This document shows, in pieces, positions 54,801 through 64,000 of a stretch of 64,000 nucleotides of DNA. The notes under the pieces were generated by a model. It searched no databases. It was not told the origin of the DNA and worked only from the letters and a program-made list of their open reading frames with translations. Source of the stretch: Dermatophagoides farinae (Eukaryota; Arthropoda; Arachnida; Sarcoptiformes; Pyroglyphidae). Within the stretch, counting starts at the first letter, position 1. Every line of letters starts with the position of its first letter. Location: positions 3,720,001 to 3,784,000 of the forward strand of contig NC_134678.1 of assembly GCF_024713945.1 (NCBI RefSeq). Reading direction: 5' to 3'. The translations under genes were made by a program, and so were the position numbers.

Positions 54801-57800
54801 AATCTAGTTGAACATCTTGCATTAGTACTTCTAGAAAAATGTTGGCAACACCAATGAGTAAATGTCGTTCTTGGGATTCATAAAATGGATCGTTTCGTGG
54901 TTGTATGTAATTCGGTGATGATGGCACAGAATTATCATCGTTGATTGATGTTTTATTCTTTAGTTTCAAATTTTGTCTTTCTTTCCATTCGACATAACGT
55001 TCGCGCATTTCGATTAGATTTGCATCAAATTTTTCCATTGACCATATTTGTGAAGGGAAATTTTTTCTTTTAACCAAAATAGCAGGTTCAGAGACGAAAA
55101 CACCACATTTTAAGCGGCTGGGATTTAGGTTGGCTGGAGGTATTTGCAAAGTGACTTTGAATTCACTACTTTTGTGCATTTCTTCAGCAATCAAACTAGC
55201 TTCATAGGCCAGAGTATTAGCTTTTGCTATCTCTTCTTTCAGTTTTGATAGATAAACACGAAAATTTTCTTCCCGTTCTTTAGCTAATTTCTCCAACATT
55301 CTCTGAGAGTGATGCATTTGATTTGAAGTAAGATTTAATGATGAACCACTCATTACGCCATAGCCATTAGATTTTGAATTACCCAAGTTTGATAAAAATG
55401 TTGTACTGCCAGATAGTGAGCCTCCGCCGGATCTTGACATCGTTAATATTTGTCGGGGATCATTTTGCATCGAGAACATGGCTTTCAAATCCGGATTATT
55501 ACAAGTAAGCATCTCATCGCGAGCATAATTATAATCAAAGTAATTATTTTCAATTTTAGATGTATTCATAGATGATTGATCAGATGTTGCCGGACAATTC
55601 AGACTAAAGAAATGGTTATTTCCCCACAGTATTCGATCACCGTTTCGAAGACATACACGTTCATATATACGGACTCCATTGACGAATGTCCGAGAATCAT
55701 TGATCGGTTCTATCCATAATTGATTTTTGACCCTATCGATTTGAATTACTGCATGTTCTGGCATTATACCAACGCCCAAAAGTTGAATATCTTGTTCGAC
55801 TGTTGCATCGGGTCGACCGATTAAAGTTTTTTCTTTGAGATAATATACCAATAAAGCATTCATTGATGGATCGGCATTCAGATTGACTAAATAATAACGA
55901 TCTTTTTCTACAGCAATACCAGAACTTTGAACGGAGATGCCCATCTTTTCCAATGCTAGTTGTCGTTCTTGATGAATTTTTTCTGTTTTTCGTAATTTCT
56001 CTTCCCAAGTTTGTTCCATTTCACGGTATAAATTTTTCAGACTCAGCCAAACGTTCTTGAAGGTCCGTGTTAACATTAGCATGCATCAACTGTTCGCGTA
56101 ACTGTTCTACTTCTTGACGAAGTTCCCGAATAATACGATTGTTCGGATCTTCATTGATTATTGCATGGTTAACAATACGTTTGGCTCGGATCAGCATAAC
56201 GTAACGTTGATAATGTTTCATCATAGCTATCTGCTGAAGGACTAATGGTAGAAATCATAATAGTTTTTGAATTGCCACCCAAATTATCTTTTAATAGCCA
56301 TGTAAGAACAGAATCTCGATATGGTACAAATTGTTCTTTGCGATTGCGACTATTAGCTTGATCTGCTAGCTTAGATATCACAAGACCAAGTGTGGTTAAT
56401 GATTTATTAATATTGGAACCTTCTTTTAATCGTTCACCGACAGCTCCGGTTTTGATTGCTCGTTCACTGCCAGCCAAATCGACTAGACTCATTTTCGAGA
56501 CACGTTCACCAACGACATCGGCAACAGGATCGTAAATGGAACAAGTCAGTGTTAATGTAAACACTGCATGTGATCTAGATGATTCAGAATTCATGTTGGT
56601 TGACGCCACAGTACGAGATTTATTTCCTTCGGCCATCAAGCTGTTGATCTCTTCAAATGAAGAAACCGCTAATGTAGATAAGCCATCAACATATGGCCCG
56701 AGAATATTGTGTTCACGCACTTTAAGCGAATGTCTTGCTCCAATAGGATCTAAAAGATCATGAACTCTTTCATTATAGATTTCCATATAAGAAACTTCTA
56801 ATTTGAAATTTGAATTTGGATCTTGTTCAGTGAGGTTTTGAATACGCTCAAATATTGAATCACATAATCTAGGTATTAGTCCCTTTTCATGTGGAGATCC
56901 CATCATCGTATATGATTTTCCCGATCCTGTTTGTCCATAGGCAAAAATGCATGCATTATATCCTTGAAAAGCTGAATCCAAAATGGATAGGCCCAATTTT
57001 TGAAAAACATCCTCTTGACTTGCATAATGTGGATCAGAATTATTGTATGACCAAAAACAGTGATCAAATGTGAATACCTATGAAATTGAAAAAGAAATAA
57101 AACAAAAAGTTAGCTTACAAATCAAAAAACAGATAAAAATAGTTTATATAATTAATAGTTAGAAGTATCAAATTATTTTAAATTAATTTCCAACAATTAT
57201 GATTAAATCAGTCTAAAAAAGAAACAATTTTGAACAAGGACATCAACCTAATAAATTTTAATTTTAATCCATGTAATTTATAAGCAGATTAGAAATGGAT
57301 TAAATAATAGTGATCCATGAACGTTTGGCATGACAACTCTGACCTATGTGAATATAATCATTTTTCATTCACGACAGTCAATGAAACTGGTCATGGAAGA
57401 AGAAAGTATGAAGATAATAATGATTTGGCCATTATCGTTTTTCGCAGCTATTGTTGGAGAAATAAAATAAATTGAAATCAAAAAAAAAAATCCAAATCAT
57501 CGCCATCATATTCAAAATCATTTGACAATTTGAATTTTTCATTCCTCGAATGCAACAAATGTGTTACCATTAATGGAGAATGAATCATTGAAATCGAAAT
57601 GACATACATTATCACATATGAAAGTAGGACAGTGAAACATTTTGCATATAGCTTTATACAATGCCATTGTTTTTTGAATGCAAATCTTGCAAACAAATTA
57701 TGAATAAACCCTTTTTTAATAAGAAAATTTTGAAAAACTTATTTCAAAGGTAATCGTCTGTCATTGATTGTATCGTAAAAGAGAAAATTTCATGGTTTTT

Positions 57801-60800
57801 GAAAAAAAGATTATCGTCATCGATCTATGTGATTTGGTATATTAAAATCTTTGTGCTTACTGATTAATCATTCTACTTAATGTCATTACATTTTATGTAC
57901 ATGTGTGTGTGTGTGTGTGTCTTTCATCTATTATCTTTTGACTTCAAAATGTTATGAAGAATCCAAAAATTATGCATCTGCAATTAAATGGGATAATGAA
58001 TGAGCTTTTAGATACAATTATAAAAAAAATCATAAGGATGATGATGAATTTAGATGAAAGTAAAATTACGTATTCATTATAATAAAATAAAATAAATTAC
58101 CGGCTCAATATAAATGTAAAAATATTAGCATATGATAAATTATTCAAAGTGATAATGGATACTGACAGATGATATTCAATGATCGAGTCAATCATGATCA
58201 CACAGACATTTTTGGGACAAGATATTATCATCAATATCCATTGCCACTATTCAATTGGAATATGAATGATTTGAAGGAAATTGAATAAAATATAATAAAT
58301 ATATTGATGAAATGTGCGATGAAGATGATTCAAAGAATTTGAATATTATGAATACAATTCAAACTTTGAATACATAATTATCATTCAATGAATGAATCCA
58401 TTCATTGCAAGGTCATCACGACAATATATATACAGCCACACACACATAATAATAATAGGAAATGACAATTTTAATTGTTCTTTAACTGGTGATATCTTTT
58501 ATAAATTTCAACAATTCTCCCAACAACAACAACAACAACAACAGGTGTTTAAAAAAAGGGTAGCTCAACAAATGTTTGAAAAAGACAACTTGTTGAATAG
58601 AAATTATCGTTTTTTTTTCTTTTCACATGGTAGAATCTAATCTAAAACTAAAAAAAGAACATTACCTCTTATTATCATCATCAAATATATGAAAAGAATG
58701 GAAAAGAAAATGATCCATTTTTTCAGTTTTTATTCGTTTTTATTATTAACCAATGATTATTGACTTTTGTGAAATCGTATTTCGTTTCGAGATTATTATT
58801 ATTTCCTAGTGTTGTGAACTAATAAATGATTTGAAAAAAAGAGGTCCATTATCACCATTGTCATTATTATTACCAAAAAAAAAAAAAAGAAATCACAATC
58901 AATTTTTTTCTTGGTTATAGCTAGCTCAAGCCATCTTCCATAATTGATGAACGAGCGAAAAAAAATAAGGACACACAAACAAACCACCATTATTATCATC
59001 ATCAAGGAAGGAAGTAAGTAGGCTCGAACAATCAGTTGTGTAGTAAAAAAAAAAAAAATATTGAAGAGATAATGATCATATGTAATGCATTAAAACATGG
59101 AAAAATCATGGAAAGATGATGTGAATTTTTGTTGTTGCTGGATGTTCAGCTGCAGTTTGCAGTGAGAAAGAGAGAAAGTTAAACCAAATTACTTGTTGTT
59201 GCGTGATAATAATGAAAAATATGGCAATGTGTCGAACCACCATTACCATTATCATCTTCATCAAAACCATAATCATAATCATCGAGTCTGGTGTGTTATA
59301 TAAACGGCCAGAAAATCGAAAAAAAAACAAATTATAATCTCATTCACAAGATTTGTAGATCATATTATTACCTAAAAGTATATGTGTGTAGCAGGTAAAA
59401 ACTATGATGATGGTAGATCTTTTTTTTTATTTTTCGACATTCGATACAACCACAGTTGTAAAATGAAAGAAATGTGAAATAAAAATGAAAAATGAAAAAA
59501 AATTCAAAATATTATTTAATCAAAATCGAAACCAAAAGTGGATCAAATATACAAAATCGATATTCTTGTGAAATAAAATGAGAAAAATTGAATGGATTGT
59601 ACAAAGTGTTCTTTCTTCTATGGTAAATACATTTAGGGAATTTACATTTTAAAAAAAATTCAAATTTCAATGTTGAACAGAGTCTAATACTCTTTTAATT
59701 GAAATAAAAATTATTATTTTTTTCATAGATTCAAAAAATCTTTGAAAGTATTGAAGACGACAATGAAAAAAAATATCGAGATTGAAACATTATGATTGAA
59801 AAAAGAAAGAAAAACAAATTAATGGATGAATAACAATAGAATGATTTCGAATAACAAACAATCATTTGTGGGTGTGTGATATTTCGCAAAAAAAAGTCAA
59901 ATGTTTCTTCATTGGCATAGTGGTCCATGATGAAATCTTTCAATTGATTCGATCATCATCAACGACAACAATGACAAAGATCAAGTGAAAGCGAGGAGCA
60001 AAAAAAAAGTCATTTTCTGTATTTTTTTTTCTTGTTGTATTTATGTGAAATGAAATGTCACCAAAAAGAAAGAAAGAAAAAAAAATTCGATTAACCTCGT
60101 GACACTGGTTAAGTATTTTTCCATCGTCATTCATCACCTACTGATTGCAATGATAAAAAAGATAACAATTGAAAAAAAGTGTCCTCAATATCTTCTTCGA
60201 TAACAAGAAGAGCAGCTATAGATGCACAAACAATTCATTCATATCGACTGAAATCATTCAAGTGAAAACGAAATTTTCATCATGAACAGGTTTTTCTTTA
60301 TAAAGAGAACTTAATGATTTAATTCGAAAACGACATAACATACGATGATGATGATGATGATGAGATAATGATGTAAACGACAACATTTCGCATATTTTGT
60401 AATTATTCCAGCCATACTGGAGTTGATATTTAGTGTATTTGTGGGTGTGGGTGTTGTTTTCATCTGTCATCACAATCGTTTTTTTTTCTTTTGGTTAAAC
60501 ATAGAAAATTGATAATACTTCATTCTCAAAACTACAAATGATAAATAAATAGAAACTTAAAGATTTAATCTATACGATCATATCGGTCCATTCACCTTAA
60601 TCTACATTTTTTTTTTGATGTATGAATTCAAACTAAAGCATCACAGATTACAGAAAAAACCAGAAAATCGATCATCTAATCAATATGCAAAATGGTGTGC
60701 AGATTGATTGATGCAAATTAAAAAAAAAGAATGTCCAAATCTTCACAAATTTAATCGATGATCATAGCATCATCAGATAGATTCATTTGAATTTACCGAA

Positions 60801-62189
60801 TCATATATTTGTGTGTCTCATCCTGCTTTTTTTCAACGATTATAAATTACAAGTGTCGTTTTGTTTTGTTTTTTTTTTTTTTGGCTTTCTTTGTACACAC
60901 CTTTGATCTTTTAGAAAACGAATAGATATATGACTCGAATCAGTTTGCCTGTTTTTCATTTTATCTTTCATCATTCATTCATGTATTCTAAATTAGCCAT
61001 ACAAATACACTTTTAAAAACATTTAAAATAAAAACAATGAGAACAAAACAAAAAATTACACTTCATCTTTTGTTTTTGTTTTTGTTTTTTTTTTTTGCCA
61101 AAGAAATGTTGTTTTCTGTTTCTGGATTGTTTTCGTTTTTTTTCGATGTTTTCGTGCCTCTGTATGTCTGTATGTTCTAAAAATAAAACCGATTGGATCA
61201 TCATTCATAGAAAAAAAAGACCACCATTAAATGGAAACGAACCGTATCTTTGTTAAAAAAAATATATCCGGAAAATTCATGCTTGAAAGCATGAATAAAC
61301 TTATCACACCTGGATTCTCTTTTTCGCATTTTAATTATAATTAGCTTATTGCTCACGTGATTTTGTCACTGATTTGTCCTATGCACAATGACAAAAATTG
61401 GTTTTTCATTGATCAATGCTATTTTTTTTATCTAATTTTTTTTGGAGGATAATTGGGGATAGTGAAACCCATTTGTTGTTGTTGCCTGAATAATGTTTAT
61501 TCAGTTTTTTTTTTTGGAGATGACTAAATGAAGCCATTTTCTATTTTTTCAAATGGAAATATTTCGAATGACCCTAAGTAATTTTATTTTATTTAAAACC
61601 CTGAGATCATCAACCTTATTGATATCATCATGACAATATAAATATCATGAATGACAACATGATGATGATACTTCAAAACTACTCAGCATCCAAAAATTTG
61701 GGCGAATTCATTAACGAGGTTGTCAGTGAATTATGTCATCATCATCATCATCATCATGAAAATCGACTTCTATTGTGTGTACATGATATATTCTATAAAT
61801 AGGAATTGTATGAATGAAATTTTTCTTTCGTTTAAAGATAACTGAAGTATCGTATATTCAAATGGTGATTGAATAATGAAATAATGATAAGAAGGATGAG
61901 ATATTTTGTTGCAGAGTTTTTTTATATATACTGTCAATTTTACTAATCTTAAAATCGTAATGGAAAAAAGGACAACTTACTTTAGGTGGTCTTAATGTTG
62001 AATTTTGTTGTTGTTGAGGTTGTGGTGATGTCGTTGGATATTGTGATGTCGATGATGATGATAATGATCCGGATGTTATTGTTCCTTTAGCCACCATTAC
62101 CGGTGTCGTTGTCAATTGTTGTGGTGCATAATGTAATATTGTTTGATCACCTTTAACTTCGACCACACATTTTGTTTCCAATTCGATTT
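51821..62189 (-). CDS. Khc-73: Kinesin-3 of the KIF13/Khc-73 class, 5' exon beyond right edge
   Basis: Exons seen: 62189-61981, 57077-53671, 53614-52606 and 52548-51821. Exon 62189-61981 encodes [20 protein letters not shown] and joins in phase 0 to [20 protein letters not shown]. The motor has [20 protein letters not shown] (P-loop), [13 protein letters not shown] (switch I) and [11 protein letters not shown] (switch II). Then come the neck coil, an FHA domain (ARTFVNG-like [29 protein letters not shown]), the KIF1B/DUF3694-type middle ([27 protein letters not shown]) and a C-terminal CAP-Gly domain ([18 protein letters not shown]). This order, with CAP-Gly, identifies KIF13B/Khc-73, a plus-end transporter in polarity and endosome traffic. 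The reading frame changes by +1 at five places (56188-56189, 56025-56026, about 54789-54798, about 54410-54441, about 53499-53520). Removing one base at each makes all exon phases agree. The missing first exon should encode the start of the motor. Confidence 0.9.
57903..57920. repeat. GT microsatellite
   Basis: Tandem GT run in the large KIF13 intron. Confidence 0.9.
60343..60363. repeat. GAT trinucleotide repeat
   Basis: Tandem GAT run in the large KIF13 intron. Confidence 0.9.
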
Positions 62190-64000
62190 CTATTTCAAAA
62201 AAATAATAATAATAATAATAATAATAATTGTCATTAAAAAAAAGAACAAAAAAATGGATAAATGGAAAATGTTCATTTCCGGTGGTGGAAAGACAACAAC
62301 ATTTTTGAAATGTAAGCAAAAAAATATGATTGTTTAAAATTGAAAGAAATATATAATCCATGCAATAGTATTTTTCCGTATTTGACGATAATTATCCAAC
62401 AAGAAGTAGGAAATTGTCAATGTACAGAAAAAAAACAATTGTAAATAACGAGATATCATTGTGATTGTTATCATATCGATATATTGTATCTATACATCCG
62501 GTAATAAATTACTGCGAGAAAGTATCTTCTATAGTTCAGTCCACTATATAAATATGTACTTGAACCTTGTGAATATATATTTTAGGATCTTGAACGAAAA
62601 TACCGAAATATGTCGATTATTATTGTCGGATAGATAATTAGTAATGTTTTCATAAAGTTTGTTTATCAGTAAATTTTTCGGTGATTACTCTTGTATTGAA
62701 TGGATTCATTGTAAAAGACAATTTTTACCTGTCAAGCGAAACGATCCATAATTCCTTTACATTGCGTTTGTGTGTGTGTGAGTTATACATCTATTTTTGC
62801 AAAACACCATTCAACAAGGACAAAATACTATGCATGGATGACAAAAATAAATAAAAATGGAAAAATTTCATCGAATTACAAATTTGGATTAGATGAAATT
62901 GATTAGCAATTTCTTTTTTTGTTTTTGTTGTTGTTGCAATGAATCATTTATTTATTTATCAACAATGTGATTGAATGGAATAATAAAACATGAATGATTC
63001 ACTCATTATAAATGAGTAGAATGATTTGTTTGTATCATGCACACATAATATTCGAAAATGAAAAGAATTCTATTATAATCATTTCTATTGTGTTGATGCT
63101 TGGATCATGTACCAAGGTCATATATATCATCATCATCTAAATTAATAATCAAAAACATACAGTATGTGATCATCATTAAAAGTGATTAAATATAATAATT
63201 ATGAATCAGGAAAAAAAACATTTTCTTTCCATTTTATTATTCATAAAATATGAATGCTCAATAATGATGATGATGATGATTATGATTTTGATTTTATGCA
63301 TCAATTTATTATATATTCATAATAAAACTTTCATTTGAATAACATTAATTCAATGAATATCGGTATATTTTCAAATATGGGTCGTATTGTTTTTTTTTCC
63401 TGAAGCTCGATGGATACGCTATAGTTGACAAATGTTGATTAAATAATAATGATGAGATAAATTTATTAGTTTATAGATCCAGAATTTAAAAAAAAATCTC
63501 AATCCTAAAGGATTATAGCTTACATTTACATTTTGTTTGTGCATTTGAACCATGATCATCATGATTCAATCAAAACAGATCATAATCACCCTTCTGTTCT
63601 TCTGAGAATCAACATTTGTATTGAAAAAAACAATTCAAGTTAACTCTAACAATTGTCTTTTTTTTTCAACAATTCCATTAGTTTCCACAGAAACAAACAC
63701 ACATCACGCATGCAAAAATGATAATGATAATAAAAATAATAATAATAAAAATAAAATATATATACAATTGAACCAAGAAAACATGCATGAATTCATCCAT
63801 TAAACAACCCATTTGGAGTCTATACAAATATGGTATATATATAACATACATTTTTGTATGCAGTTATTATTGTTATCATCATCATTGTCATTGTGTGTGT
63901 GTGTGTGTATCCTTATTGGATTGTATCTATGTTTATCTATCAATAATAACTTTGACTTTAATAGTAGAAATGGCAAACAGCCATTTTGAGGACACACGCA
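62190..64000 (-). other. Further intron of the KIF13 gene, open at the right edge
   Basis: The exon at 62189 begins with the last two bases of a Glu codon, so a phase-1 donor must lie upstream. I searched the minus strand to the edge for the conserved motor start (V-R-x-R-P-x-N-x-R-E type) and did not find it, so exon 1 is beyond 64000. A (AAT)n run at 62202-62228 sits in the acceptor region. Confidence 0.6.
62202..62228. repeat. AAT trinucleotide repeat beside a splice acceptor
   Basis: Tandem AAT units on the plus strand (ATT on the coding strand), a dozen bases from the acceptor of the KIF13 exon at 62189; it serves as part of the pyrimidine-rich tract. Confidence 0.85.

Larger units (their letters stand above)
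57078..61980 (-). other. 4.9 kb intron of the KIF13 gene
   Basis: A GT-AG, phase-0 intron inside the motor-domain coding region, about 80 times the typical intron here. It contains GT (57903-57920), CAA (58523-58543), GAT (60343-60363) and ATC (61739-61758) microsatellites. Open frames within it are low complexity; no nested gene is supported. Confidence 0.75.

Noticed and set aside
54408-54801. Plus-strand frame at 54577-54801 and similar antisense frames
   Set aside because: Antisense shadows of KIF13 coding sequence.
53499-56189. Simply calling KIF13 a pseudogene
   Set aside because: Splice sites, motor motifs, FHA and CAP-Gly are intact, and there are no in-frame stops apart from those caused by the uniform +1 changes. 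Not excluded, but not the best reading.
53630-57077. Explaining the KIF13 breaks by tiny introns
   Set aside because: At each break only one surplus base is needed and no GT-AG pair removes a suitable length without losing conserved residues.
57078-61980. A nested gene in the large KIF13 intron (for example 57478-57696, 59106-59330, 61013-61204)
   Set aside because: Frames are short, Phe/Ile/Met-rich or repeat-derived and lack motifs; the interval joins two KIF13 motor exons in phase.

Overview
The window is AT-rich nuclear DNA from a small-genome arthropod, most likely an astigmatid (dust, storage or parasitic) mite. The evidence is eukaryotic GT-AG splicing with many introns of only about 60 bp, intact but divergent arthropod-type proteins, Asn/His/Ser-rich linkers in regulatory proteins, and abundant trinucleotide and CA/GT microsatellites. 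The taxon is an inference. I see no rRNA, tRNA, CRISPR, retroviral, LTR or DNA-transposon signature.

Left part (1-13357). A very large secreted repeat protein on the minus strand runs off the left edge. It is divergent from a YLPM1-type P-loop/nucleic-acid protein gene on the plus strand. That gene converges, with only about 170 bp between stop codons, on an H2.0/HLX-class homeobox gene on the minus strand. About 1.7 kb without a gene follows.

Housekeeping block (13358-24474). Five minus-strand genes lie head to tail: SAC3D1-like, TBL1/ebi, SF3A3/noisette, RpS3 and NXF1/small bristles. I could reconstruct the exons of all five by matching splice sites, phase and protein homology. All five serve gene expression (transcriptional co-repression, splicing, mRNA export, translation).

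Middle (25542-44293). A GPR83-like neuropeptide GPCR (plus strand) is followed by about 6.7 kb without recognisable genes, a two-zinc-finger GATA factor (plus), a further 2.8 kb without genes, an unrecognised small membrane or secreted protein gene, and a secreted single-MAM-domain protein.

Right part (45193-64000). A second GPR83-like receptor on the minus strand has the same intron positions and phases as the first, so it is a local, inverted paralogue. Next come a sushi-domain type I membrane protein (plus) and the greater part of a kinesin-3 gene of the KIF13/Khc-73 class (minus) with motor, FHA and CAP-Gly domains. Its first exon lies beyond the right edge, and introns of 4.9 kb and more than 1.8 kb fill 57-64 kb.

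The most unusual observation is in KIF13. The reading frame is well conserved along its whole length but must change frame five times, every time by +1, within about 2.7 kb. The other genes, about 18 kb of coding sequence, show no such change except one possible case at the start of the GATA factor. Multiple translational +1 shifts, a decaying allele or locally bad consensus sequence are all possible; I cannot decide between them from sequence alone.
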